Positions 36,097 to 44,809 of a DNA stretch of 64,000 nucleotides are shown one piece after another. The translations under genes were made by a program, and so were the position numbers. Within the stretch, counting starts at the first letter, position 1; every line of letters begins with the position of its first letter. The stretch spans positions 80,858 through 144,857 of the forward strand of contig JANNRJ010000036.1 of the NCBI GenBank assembly GCA_031401235.1, in the 5' to 3' direction. Origin of the DNA: UBA3006 sp031401235 (GTDB lineage Bacteria > Actinomycetota > Acidimicrobiia > Acidimicrobiales > Ilumatobacteraceae). A model generated the notes under the pieces. It had not been told where the DNA came from. It was given only the letters and a program-made list of their open reading frames with translations, and ran no database searches.

Positions 36097-37068
36097 TTAC
36101 TCGGGAAAATGGCACGCTGAGAGTTGACCTGTTTCACGCAACACCAAGGCTGGTTCTTGTTGTGCACAGATCTCAGCCGCCTTCCAACAGCGCGTTCGGA
36201 ATCGGCATCCTGAAGGCGGGTCGACTGGCGACGGTACATCGCCTTCCAACATGATTCGGTGACGAGAACGTTCCACCGTCGGATTCGGTACTGGGACTGC
36301 TGACAGCAAGGCCACCGTGTATGGATGAGTGGGATGCTCATACACGACGTCTTTGGGACCAATTTCCATAATCTTGCCCAGATACATCACCGCCACTCGA
36401 TCGGCGATGTGTCGGACGACGGAGAGATCATGGGCAATGAACACATACGACATGCCGAGTCGTTTCTGCAAATCAGAAAATAGATTGACCACCCCAGCCT
36501 GAATACTCACATCCAGAGCAGACACCGGCTCATCCAATACGATTAGGGAAGGATTCAAGGCCAAAGCCCGAGCAATTCCTACGCGCTGGCGTTGACCGCC
36601 TGAAAATTCATGGGGGAAGCGTCTCGAGCAATCCGCAGACAATCCCACCAATTCCAATAGTTCCGTCACTCGCTCGGCGTGATTTCCCGGTTCCTTTTGC
36701 ACAACCAAGGGCTCACCGATAGACGCGCCCACCGTCATTTTCGGATCCAACGATGCAAATGGATCCTGAAATACGATTTGCATTCGTCGTCGCAATAACC
36801 GCATCTCTTCAACTCTTAGAGTTGAAAGGTCTCGGCCGTCAAATGTCACTGATCCGGATGTCTGCGATAAAAGTTGCATGATCAATCGACCCACTGTGGT
36901 CTTGCCAGATCCAGACTCCCCTACAATCCCCAAAGTGTGGCCCTTGTCCACGGTGAACGACACTCCAGAGACTGCCTGCACAAGTCGCTTCACTTTGCGG
37001 GCGCCACGCAACGCACGAATCTCGAAATTTTTGACCAATTGATCAACTTGAAGCAATGGTTCACTCAT
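36097..37068 (-). CDS. oppF: Oligopeptide/dipeptide ABC transporter ATP-binding protein OppF
   Basis: The 323-residue ATPase has Walker A GESGSGKTT, signature FSGGQRQR, Walker B LIVLDEPVSALDV and the oligo_HPY C-terminal extension (HPYTVALLSAVP; then CRFRTRCWKA with the cysteines of the small iron-sulfur or metal motif). It starts with an ATGA overlap with oppD. It is the last gene of oppA-oppB-oppC-oppD-oppF, read from 41772 downward. Confidence 0.93.
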   Translation of the reverse strand: MSEPLLQVDQLVKNFEIRALRGARKVKRLVQAVSGVSFTVDKGHTLGIVGESGSGKTTVGRLIMQLLSQTSGSVTFDGRDLSTLRVEEMRLLRRRMQIVFQDPFASLDPKMTVGASIGEPLVVQKEPGNHAERVTELLELVGLSADCSRRFPHEFSGGQRQRVGIARALALNPSLIVLDEPVSALDVSIQAGVVNLFSDLQKRLGMSYVFIAHDLSVVRHIADRVAVMYLGKIMEIGPKDVVYEHPTHPYTVALLSAVPVPNPTVERSRHRIMLEGDVPSPVDPPSGCRFRTRCWKAAEICAQQEPALVLRETGQLSACHFPE

Positions 37069-38048
37069 AGTTTCAGGGCTCCAGCGGAAAAAATCTCGTC
37101 AACCCTTATGCACGCCGTCTGGAGATCTCCAAATGCTCTTAGTTCGGGCAGGCCTACATCACACTGTGGTTGTGAAAATTGACAACGTGGACTGAATCCG
37201 CATCCGGCTGGCGGATTAAGCATATTGGGAGGGAATCCTTTGATCGGCTCAAGCCGTTCAACTCCCATCCGCGGAAGCGAATTGAGAAGCCCGCGCGTGT
37301 AGGGATGACTGGAATGATCAAACAGTGAATCGACAACGCCTTCTTCCACATTTCGACCGGCGTACATCACGTTCACTCGGCTGGCAACTCTGGCAATAAC
37401 TCCCAGGTCATGAGTGATGAGCACCACAGCAGTTCCAAATTTTTCTTGCACTCGCTGAATAACTTCAAGAATCTGGGCCTGAACGGTGACGTCTAATGCC
37501 GTTGTTGGTTCATCTGCAATAAGTACCTTTGGGTTGTTGGCGATTGCCATGGCGATGACCACTCGTTGACGCATGCCTCCAGAAAATTCATGGGGATACT
37601 GAAGCGCACGATCACTTGGCTGAGGAATACCAACTAAATCGAGCAATTCCACGGAACGAATCGCGGCGTCCTTGTTCGTGATTTTTTGGTGCGCCTGTAA
37701 CATTTCAGAAATTTGATTGCCAACACGATGGACCGGATTCAACGCTGATAATGGATCTTGGAAGATCATCGACATTAACCGTCCCCGCACGGATCGAAGC
37801 CGACGATGGTTGGCCCCAATTAACTCTTCGCCATCCAACATCACGGAACCAGTTACTTTCGCCCGCGGAGGCAATAATCCCATCGCGGCTAAGAAAGTGA
37901 CGGATTTTCCTGATCCCGACTCACCAACGACTCCCATCAATTCACCTGGCGAGATATCAAAATCAAGACCGCGCACTGCTTGCAATTCACCAAGCGGTGT
38001 GGCGAAAGTGACATGCAAGTTTCGAATGGATAATACGGAAGTTGCCAC
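37065..38048 (-). CDS. oppD: Oligopeptide/dipeptide ABC transporter ATP-binding protein OppD
   Basis: The 327-residue ATPase has Walker A GESGSGKSV, Q-loop IFQDPLSALNPVH, signature FSGGMRQR, Walker B VLIADEPTTALDV, H-loop ITHDLG and the C-terminal oligo_HPY segment (HPYTRGLLNSLP; then CGFSPRCQFSQPQC). It pairs with OppF to drive peptide uptake. The GTG at 38048 shares one base with the oppC stop (TAGTG). Confidence 0.93.
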   Translation of the reverse strand: MATSVLSIRNLHVTFATPLGELQAVRGLDFDISPGELMGVVGESGSGKSVTFLAAMGLLPPRAKVTGSVMLDGEELIGANHRRLRSVRGRLMSMIFQDPLSALNPVHRVGNQISEMLQAHQKITNKDAAIRSVELLDLVGIPQPSDRALQYPHEFSGGMRQRVVIAMAIANNPKVLIADEPTTALDVTVQAQILEVIQRVQEKFGTAVVLITHDLGVIARVASRVNVMYAGRNVEEGVVDSLFDHSSHPYTRGLLNSLPRMGVERLEPIKGFPPNMLNPPAGCGFSPRCQFSQPQCDVGLPELRAFGDLQTACIRVDEIFSAGALKL

Positions 38049-38968
38049 TAATGCCCCATATCCAAACGAGGATCCGTGGCATCCCGAAGAGCATCACCAA
38101 TGAAATTGATACACAGCGAGATAATTACCAGAGCCACACACGGGAACACCGCCATCCACCAAAAACCTGTTTGCACCGCACCCTTGGCCTGACCGACAAG
38201 TAAACCGAGTGAAGTTGTGCCTGCTCCTGCTTGAGGCCCATAACCAAAGAACGAGAGCGTGGCTTCGCCAATAATTGCCCCGACAACAGAAAATGTAAGT
38301 GCGACCATGATTGGACCAATCGAATTCGGTAGCAAGTGGCGCAAGATTATGTATTTTTTAGAGGCTCCAACAGATCGAGCGGCCTCAATGAATTCGCGCT
38401 CTTTAAGCGACAACACCTGACCGCGCACAATTCTTGCCACTGTCATCCAACCGAAGACGGCCAGCAGAAAAATAATGAAGCGAATCGACCCTGAGTCTCC
38501 GATAATTGGCGCGAGAAACTCAAGGGCGCCCAACATGTTTCGCACCACTAGCAAAGCAACTAGGAATGGAAAAGCCAGAAAGAGATCGGTAACTCTCATC
38601 ATCACGTCGTCAAAATATCCGCCGCGGAATCCGGCGATAGCTCCTACGACACAACCTATTGCTACTGAAATGATCGCACTAAAAAAACCGATTAACAACG
38701 AAACGCGAATGCCGTAAATGAGCCGACTGTAAATGTCCCGACCAATATCATCGGTTCCCATCCAGGCAATCTTCTGCGGTGGCAAAAATGAGTTCGGCGG
38801 TTTGCGCACGGCCTGGTTCACTCCATATCGAGCAGTTACAGACGAAAGCGCCACCATCACGACAAATAGCCCGAGCACGATACAACTGGCGACTGCCGCC
38901 TTGTGTCCGACGAAGCGTCTCAGCGCCATCCGCCGTGGCGAAATCATCTGAACTTCGATTTCACTCAA
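38048..38968 (-). CDS. oppC: Oligopeptide/dipeptide ABC transporter permease OppC
   Basis: The 306-residue permease has the OppC N-terminal domain (RRFVGHKAAVASCIVLGLFV), GTDDIGRDIYSRLIYGIRVSL typical of the subunit, and the EAA loop EAARSVGASKKYIILRHLLPN. The TTG at 38968 is preceded by GAGGA at 8 bases and overlaps the oppB stop by 8 bases. An ATG at 38947 is an alternative with a poorer ribosome-binding site. Confidence 0.92.
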   Translation of the reverse strand: MSEIEVQMISPRRMALRRFVGHKAAVASCIVLGLFVVMVALSSVTARYGVNQAVRKPPNSFLPPQKIAWMGTDDIGRDIYSRLIYGIRVSLLIGFFSAIISVAIGCVVGAIAGFRGGYFDDVMMRVTDLFLAFPFLVALLVVRNMLGALEFLAPIIGDSGSIRFIIFLLAVFGWMTVARIVRGQVLSLKEREFIEAARSVGASKKYIILRHLLPNSIGPIMVALTFSVVGAIIGEATLSFFGYGPQAGAGTTSLGLLVGQAKGAVQTGFWWMAVFPCVALVIISLCINFIGDALRDATDPRLDMGH

Positions 38969-39935
38969 GACGAATCCTCGGGTCTAACCATGCGTAAGTC
39001 ACATCGGCGATCAGGTTAAACAGAAGTATCGAAGCCACGATGAGAACCATCCACGGCATCATTAGTGGAAAGTCACCGTCACTAAACGCTCTCAGAAAGT
39101 ACCGACCCATTCCCGGATAGTCAAAGATATTTTCCGTGATAATCAGACCGCCGACGATCGCCCCGACATCGATAGCCGCAATCGTGACAACCGGGATCAA
39201 AGCATTGCGCATTCCGTGGCGAACAAGTATTCGGCGCTCGCTGATTCCTTTGGAGCGTGCCGTTCGCATGTAGTCGGAGTTCATGACGTCCAAAAGCGAT
39301 GAACGCATGTACCGGCTGTACACGGCGATAATTTGGATCGCCACGACGATTGTGGGTAATGCCATATGTTTAAGCATTAATACCGCATCAAAACCTTCGT
39401 GTCCTGGCGGATAAACACCCGAAGTCGGGAACAAGGTTTCACCGAACCAGCGGCTCCAGTACACGGCAAATAACAATTGCAAAAGTATTGAAGATATATA
39501 CGGAGGGATGGAGATACCGATGAAAGCAGCGGTATTTACCGTGACATCTCGGCGTCCGCCGGGGTGAAGAGCGGCAAATACACCGATACCAAGGCCGATT
39601 GTTACTCCGACAATAGTTGCCGCAAATCCAAGACGAAGACTATTGGCTAGGGCATTTTTGAGGGCTGGCAATACTTCACGGCTACCCTTGATGCTACGGG
39701 GCCAGTCGAATGTGACAAAATGCTTCAGCCAATTGAAATAACCGGCCACATAATTGTCGCCTAGGCCGTTTAACTCTTTGTATTGAGCGATTTTTTCCGG
39801 TGATGCGCGAGGATTTGAGCGCAAATAACTAAAAACAGGATTCGTACCTAGTCGCAACGCGACATACACGAGAAACGTCACCAGCAACAATGTCGGAATC
39901 GCCCATGCGATTCGGCGAACAATGTAGCGCAACAT
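38961..39935 (-). CDS. oppB: Oligopeptide/dipeptide ABC transporter permease OppB
   Basis: The 324-residue permease begins MLRYIVRRIAWAIPTLLLVT, the typical OppB/DppB first helix, and has the EAA loop YMRTARSKGISERRILVRHG followed by AIDVGAIVGGLIITENIFDYPG. A Shine-Dalgarno AAGGA lies 6 bases before the ATG at 39935. It is separated from oppA by 97 bases that hold a strong hairpin. Confidence 0.93.
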   Translation of the reverse strand: MLRYIVRRIAWAIPTLLLVTFLVYVALRLGTNPVFSYLRSNPRASPEKIAQYKELNGLGDNYVAGYFNWLKHFVTFDWPRSIKGSREVLPALKNALANSLRLGFAATIVGVTIGLGIGVFAALHPGGRRDVTVNTAAFIGISIPPYISSILLQLLFAVYWSRWFGETLFPTSGVYPPGHEGFDAVLMLKHMALPTIVVAIQIIAVYSRYMRSSLLDVMNSDYMRTARSKGISERRILVRHGMRNALIPVVTIAAIDVGAIVGGLIITENIFDYPGMGRYFLRAFSDGDFPLMMPWMVLIVASILLFNLIADVTYAWLDPRIRLE

Positions 39936-39962
39936 ATTTGTCCTTCACACAACATAATGCAG

Positions 39963-40006
39963 ACGGTGCGCGAACCAAGACTTTCATCTGGTCCGCGCAC
40001 CGTTTT
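39963..40006. terminator. Strong hairpin between oppA and oppB
   Basis: ACGGTGCGCGAACCA (39963-39977) pairs with TGGTCCGCGCACCGT (39989-40003), one mismatch, 11-base loop. On the plus strand it is followed by TTTT, on the minus strand by no T run. Relative to the minus-strand operon it is therefore more likely an mRNA-stabilising or partial-termination element that keeps binding-protein expression above permease expression. Confidence 0.65.
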
Positions 40007-40032
40007 GCAGTACTTGGATATTTATTCTTGGG

Positions 40033-41772
40033 CTAGAGAACCGTAACTACCGGTTCGCCGGTTACCAAGTTGGTTAGGACATACTCACCATCGTTTGTGG
40101 TGGCCCAGACTCCTGGGCTAACAACGAACGCGGTAGTCCACACCATCCACGATGAGTTTGCACACTCCGTGAATGGGTCGAGACATTCTGGCCATTGCTC
40201 GGCACCGATGACGATTTGTCCGTCACCATCCACATCAACCCACTGGTCGAAGTTGCGGAAGGCGGTGTAGTTATTTAACTCACCATCCACCGGTCCACCG
40301 ACCTTGTCTGTGCGCCAGAAACCCGACTTAGGAAACTGGAACAACGGCAACAGTACATGGTCCGAAGCCATCAAACGAAGAACAGACTTGATGTTCTCCG
40401 CACGGACGGCGGTATCAACTTCGGCATCGGCTGCATGAAGCAGATCTGACGCTTCCGTATTGCACCAACCCTGTTGGCCTTGTCCAACGTTGTTGTTAGC
40501 CGTAGTTGGAATCTGGTCACAAACGAACCCGCTCGTCAAATAGCCAGGGTCCGGCGGAGCCGTGCTGATGTACATCGCCATGTCGTAATCCAAGGCTGGG
40601 AGCCGTTGCTGGAAGTAACACGCTGCGTCACAGTTGTCTGACGCAACATTGAAACCGGCTGCCTGAAGCAGTGGAATTAGATAGGCCTGAGTGTTCTCAC
40701 GACGAGTATTGCCGGTGTTGATGATCCAACGAATTGCGGGGGCTGATTCGCCACCCTTGGCCCAGTAGCCATCGCCACCCTTGGCCCAACCGTTGTCGGT
40801 AAGGAGTGTCTCCGCACCTGTTGGATCGTAACTACCTGCAAATTCGTCTCCAGCGCAATACGGCCCAGGAACGATTGGACCACACTGCAAGAGGGTGGCT
40901 TGATCGCTGATTGGGATGTAAATCTGCTGGAAGAGCGCTTCACGATCAATCGACATCGAGAATGCTGCTCGGAAAATTGGATCTGCAAAAGGTCCGCACT
41001 TCTGGTTGAAGTAGAACGCTTCGTAGTCTCCACCGAACGTCACCTTCGACGTGATGTCGTCCTGCGCGACTGCTTCAGTGATTCCGCCGTAGTACTGCGG
41101 ATAAATGAAGTCAACTTCGCCGGCTTTAATCGAGGCGATTTCTGTGTCGCTGTCGGCCTTTGGAACCATGACGATCTTCGGTGTCACAGCCTTGTCTGTA
41201 CCCCAATAGTTTTCGTTGGGTTCATAAACAACTTGCTCCGGGCTCCACGACTTCATCTTGTACGGACGAGCCGAATAACCAAGGAAGTCAGCAAAGTCAG
41301 TAGATACGTCCGAAGTATTTGACACTGCAGCGGCCTTGAGTAGTGGGAAGAACAACGTCTTGTACGGTGCATACACCGATTTGAACGTGGCCACAACTTG
41401 TTTGTCGCTTGTACCGGCTTCGACCGAAGTGATCTGGTCATAACCGGCTGTCGCAATTGCACCTGGCGTATTCAGCGATGCACTCCACGTTGCCGCGAAA
41501 TCGGCAAATGTGATTTGCGATCCATCGTCCCACACTGCCTCTGGGGCAATGTCGTAGGTGACGGTCATACCATTGCTGGTTGACTCAGGTGCCGTGTAGT
41601 CATAGGTCACATTCGCACAGTCGGCCAAACTTGTTGGATAACTGACTTCAGGGACCGGTGCTTCGGTATCTGTTGGTACGGTAGCCGCTTCGTCACTGCC
41701 GCACGCTGCGACCACGAGGGCCAGAGCAGCAAATCCAGCTGCGAAACGAATACCTCTTGTGGTTTTTCTCAT
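40033..41772 (-). CDS. oppA: Peptide ABC transporter substrate-binding lipoprotein OppA, circularly permuted
   Basis: The 579-residue protein has a lipoprotein signal (lipobox VAAC, C24). From residue 68 it reads like the middle of an SBP_bac_5 protein (GMTVTYDIAPEAVWDDGSQ, ITFADF; then ADSDTEIASIKAGEVDFIYP). The strand block that normally opens the mature protein is missing at the N-terminus but is found at the C-terminus, residues 517-579: GQIVIGAEQWPECLDP, CANSSW, DGEYVLTNLVTGEP. The chain thus looks circularly permuted, with the break between LVTGEP and GMTVTY. It would bind peptides or other oligomers outside the membrane and hand them to OppBC. GGGGAGG lies 8 bases before the ATG. Confidence 0.9.
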   Translation of the reverse strand: MRKTTRGIRFAAGFAALALVVAACGSDEAATVPTDTEAPVPEVSYPTSLADCANVTYDYTAPESTSNGMTVTYDIAPEAVWDDGSQITFADFAATWSASLNTPGAIATAGYDQITSVEAGTSDKQVVATFKSVYAPYKTLFFPLLKAAAVSNTSDVSTDFADFLGYSARPYKMKSWSPEQVVYEPNENYWGTDKAVTPKIVMVPKADSDTEIASIKAGEVDFIYPQYYGGITEAVAQDDITSKVTFGGDYEAFYFNQKCGPFADPIFRAAFSMSIDREALFQQIYIPISDQATLLQCGPIVPGPYCAGDEFAGSYDPTGAETLLTDNGWAKGGDGYWAKGGESAPAIRWIINTGNTRRENTQAYLIPLLQAAGFNVASDNCDAACYFQQRLPALDYDMAMYISTAPPDPGYLTSGFVCDQIPTTANNNVGQGQQGWCNTEASDLLHAADAEVDTAVRAENIKSVLRLMASDHVLLPLFQFPKSGFWRTDKVGGPVDGELNNYTAFRNFDQWVDVDGDGQIVIGAEQWPECLDPFTECANSSWMVWTTAFVVSPGVWATTNDGEYVLTNLVTGEPVVTVL

Positions 41773-41798
41773 CTATCGACCTCCCCGTCGAATAAGGT

Positions 41799-41846
41799 GG
41801 AAACAACTTCGTTTCCGTTTGAAGACACGAACGGAATGCCCGTGTC
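41799..41846 (-). promoter_or_regulatory. Two-hairpin segment between tpiA and oppA
   Basis: On the minus strand GACACG pairs with CGTGTC (41824-41846) and GGAAAC pairs with GTTTCC (41799-41816). The order of transcription places the segment upstream of oppA and outside tpiA's path. It probably lies in the oppA leader. A function in oppA control is not shown; I found no match to a known riboswitch. Confidence 0.3.
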
Positions 41847-41872
41847 GGATGTCATTACCCTAACACGATGAC

Positions 41873-42667
41873 CTAGGACCGCAACCGGTACTGGACGATG
41901 CGTGCAAATTCGCCAGGGTCAAGGCTGGCTCCGCCGATCAGGGCTCCGTCAATATCTGGTTGCGCCATGATCTCGGGAATGTTGGCTGCTTTTACACTGC
42001 CGCCATACTGGAGGCGAATTGCTTCAGCCGCTTGACGTCCAGCGATAACCGCAACCTCTGCTCGGATAGATCCAATAACGGCCTGAGCATCACCGGCCGT
42101 GGCTGTTACTCCGGTACCAATTGCCCAAATTGGTTCATAAGCGATGACGATGGATTTCACCTGCTCAGAGCTGCGTTTGGCCAGGGCCGCACGTAGTTGA
42201 CCAAGAACCTTCGTCGCCGTAGATCCAGCCTCTCGCTCGGCAAGAGTCTCTCCAACACAAAGAATCGGAGTCATACCGTTTCTCTGAATGGCGATGATCT
42301 TGTCGTGGACGACGTCGTCGGTTTCGCCAAATAACTGGCGACGCTCACTGTGACCACAAATGACATACGAAACATTCAGTTTTGACAAGAACACCGGCGA
42401 TATTTCACCCGTAAATGCTCCTTTATCCTCCCAATGACAGTGTTGTGCGCCCAGAAGAAATTGCATCGAATCGGCATCGATAAGAGTTTGCAAACTTCTC
42501 AGATCGGTAAAGGGTGGATGGATGCTGACATCCACCGCATCAAAATCCTCCTTAGTCAACAAATAGGCGAGTTTCTGAATTACCTGGATTGATTCAAAAT
42601 GGTTGTGGTTCATCTTCCAGTTCGCGCTAATCAGTGGTTTCCGTTTGATGTTCTGGCTATCTGACAT
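41873..42667 (-). CDS. tpiA: Triosephosphate isomerase
   Basis: TpiA interconverts dihydroxyacetone phosphate and glyceraldehyde 3-phosphate. The 264-residue protein has ANWKMN (K18), the catalytic H106 (ICGHSERR) and E178 (AYEPIWAIGTG), and the phosphate-binding QYGGSVK and DGALIGGASL. The start overlaps the end of pgk by 11 bases. It is the last gene of uvrB-uvrA-uvrC-rapZ-gapA-pgk-tpiA as read here. Confidence 0.96.
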   Translation of the reverse strand: MSDSQNIKRKPLISANWKMNHNHFESIQVIQKLAYLLTKEDFDAVDVSIHPPFTDLRSLQTLIDADSMQFLLGAQHCHWEDKGAFTGEISPVFLSKLNVSYVICGHSERRQLFGETDDVVHDKIIAIQRNGMTPILCVGETLAEREAGSTATKVLGQLRAALAKRSSEQVKSIVIAYEPIWAIGTGVTATAGDAQAVIGSIRAEVAVIAGRQAAEAIRLQYGGSVKAANIPEIMAQPDIDGALIGGASLDPGEFARIVQYRLRS

Positions 42668-43772
42668 TTGGTGCTCCTCGCAACGCTGCTAGCCCTGGCA
42701 AGTCGCCAAGCTCAAGGAATTCGAGCGAAGCCCCTCCGCCGGTCGAAAGATGATCGACTTCATCGACCAAATCAAATTGCGCGAGAGCCGCCGCCGAATC
42801 GCCCCCGCCGACCACGCTATATGCCTTGGTGTCGGCAATTGCATGAGCAATGGTGCGAGTGCCAGCAGCGAATCGCTCGTCTTCAAACATGCCCATGGGT
42901 CCATTCCAAAACACTGTGCGTGCATCCATAATCAAATCACTAAAAGCGGCCGCCGTACCCGGACCAATATCTAAACCAGTTGCGCCATCTGGAATCCGAA
43001 TGCCAAAGGTGGCGAATCTTCCCGTGGCGTCGAGACCAACAAGATCCTCAGGAAGATGAAGTGGCATCGAGCCAGAAAGTAGCCGCTTACAAGTTTCGAC
43101 TTGATCCGGCTCGAACAGTGAATTACCGATCGGATACCCCTGTGCGGCGAGAAATGTAAAACACATTGCACCGCCAATAAGCAATTCATCGACAACTTCT
43201 GACAGTGCCTCAATAACTCCTATTTTGTCACTCACTTTGGCTCCTCCGAGGACCACAACAAATGGTCGTTTGGGGTTTTCTCTCAATTCCGTCAATGCCT
43301 CTACTTCATGCTGGAGCAAGCGACCTGCCGCCGATGGCAGTGAGGCAGGTGGTCCCACAATGGAGGCATGCGATCTATGGGCGGCACCAAATGCATCATT
43401 GACATACATATCCACCCCGTCAATTAACCACTTTACATATTCGGGATCATTGGCTTCTTCACCTGGATTGAACCTTAAATTTTCCATAAGTTCGACTTGA
43501 GGTACAAATTCCTTTAGTCGTTGACGAACAGGTGACATCGAATACTTCTCGTCCGGTTTCCCCTTTGGTCGCCCCAAATGACTCGCACATACGACATTGG
43601 CGCCCCGCTCGATCAGCCACTTAATGGTGGGTAATGCGCTTCGGATCCGAAAGTCATCGGTGATAAATCTGGCCCCATCCGCGCCGGACATTGGCACATT
43701 GAAGTCAGTGCGCACCAGAACGCGCTTACCCATCACGTCACCAAGATCTTCCAATAGCGGCAGCGGAGACAC
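42657..43772 (-). CDS. pgk: Phosphoglycerate kinase
   Basis: Pgk makes ATP from 1,3-bisphosphoglycerate. The 371-residue protein has KRVLVRTDFNVPM, the substrate loop CASHLGRPKGK, VVLGGAKVSDKIGV, FWNGPMGMFE and SVVGGGDSAAAL with the C-terminal STGGGASLEFLE. It is slightly shorter than usual (about 390-400). The start is GTG at 43772, 20 bases after gapA, with a weak ribosome-binding site. Confidence 0.96.
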   Translation of the reverse strand: MSPLPLLEDLGDVMGKRVLVRTDFNVPMSGADGARFITDDFRIRSALPTIKWLIERGANVVCASHLGRPKGKPDEKYSMSPVRQRLKEFVPQVELMENLRFNPGEEANDPEYVKWLIDGVDMYVNDAFGAAHRSHASIVGPPASLPSAAGRLLQHEVEALTELRENPKRPFVVVLGGAKVSDKIGVIEALSEVVDELLIGGAMCFTFLAAQGYPIGNSLFEPDQVETCKRLLSGSMPLHLPEDLVGLDATGRFATFGIRIPDGATGLDIGPGTAAAFSDLIMDARTVFWNGPMGMFEDERFAAGTRTIAHAIADTKAYSVVGGGDSAAALAQFDLVDEVDHLSTGGGASLEFLELGDLPGLAALRGAPNVR

Positions 43773-43792
43773 TAGGACTGGCTAAATATTCT

Positions 43793-44809
43793 CTATAACT
43801 TTTTACCGACATGAAGAGCGAGATCCACGAGACGGTTTGAGTAACCCCACTCATTGTCGTACCAGCCGAATACTTTGGCCATCGACCCAAGGCTCATCGT
43901 CAATTCGCTATCAAAAATACAACTATGAGGATTGGTGACGATGTCGCTGGAAACGATAGGCGCACTGGTGTACTCAATTATTCCCTTGAATGGTCCATCG
44001 GCCGCCGTTTTAAATGCGGAATTTATTTCATCCTTCGATGCAGCCGATTTCAGATTCACCACGAAGTCAGTAATTGAACCTGTCGGCACTGGTACTCTCA
44101 ACGATGTTCCATCCAATTTGCCCTTCATTGACTCGAGAACCAGACTTGTCGCCCGTGCCGCGCCAGTACCTGTTGGGATGATGTTGATTGCCGCACCCCG
44201 TGCTCGCCTCAAATCACTGTGCGGACCATCAACTAGTTGTTGGTCGCCGGTGTAGGCATGCACCGTGGTCATCATCCCCTGAGAAATACCAAAAGCATCG
44301 TCGAGCACTTTAACCATCGGCACAAAACAATTGGTGGTACAACTAGCATTAGAAATCACCTTGTGTTTAGTTGGATCAAAATCCAGATGATTGACGCCAA
44401 ACACAATTGTGGCATCAGCCCCGCTGGACGGTGCCGAAACAATTACCACGGATGCGCCCGCATCGAGATGAAAAGCCGCTTTGTCCCGGTCCGTAAAGAA
44501 ACCAGTTGACTCAATCACCACGTCAACTCCAAGTGCCTTCCATGGCAAATCCTTCGGATCTCGAACTTGCAATACCTGCAGTGTTTTGCCGTCCACCGAA
44601 ATTCCAGAATCAGTTGCCGATATTTCACCCGGTAAAATCCCAAGAACTGAGTCATACTTCAGCAGATGGGCCATTGTCTTCAGCGACCCAAGGTCATTCA
44701 CCGCGACAATTTCGATGTCAGCGTTCAATGCGCGTGCGGCGCGAAAGAAGTTTCTTCCAATTCGTCCAAATCCGTTGATACCGATGCGTACAGTCATGGC
44801 AGTTGACAT
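43793..44809 (-). CDS. gapA: Glyceraldehyde-3-phosphate dehydrogenase, type I
   Basis: GapA oxidises glyceraldehyde 3-phosphate with NAD. The 338-residue protein has RIGINGFGRIGRNFFRAA for the dinucleotide, the catalytic C157 (SNASCTTNC), and WYDNEWGYSNRLVDL at the C-terminus. D39 (VAVNDL) suggests NAD rather than NADP. The start overlaps the rapZ stop (TAATG), an arrangement made possible by the absence of the usual yvcK and whiA genes between rapZ and gapA. Confidence 0.96.
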   Translation of the reverse strand: MSTAMTVRIGINGFGRIGRNFFRAARALNADIEIVAVNDLGSLKTMAHLLKYDSVLGILPGEISATDSGISVDGKTLQVLQVRDPKDLPWKALGVDVVIESTGFFTDRDKAAFHLDAGASVVIVSAPSSGADATIVFGVNHLDFDPTKHKVISNASCTTNCFVPMVKVLDDAFGISQGMMTTVHAYTGDQQLVDGPHSDLRRARGAAINIIPTGTGAARATSLVLESMKGKLDGTSLRVPVPTGSITDFVVNLKSAASKDEINSAFKTAADGPFKGIIEYTSAPIVSSDIVTNPHSCIFDSELTMSLGSMAKVFGWYDNEWGYSNRLVDLALHVGKKL

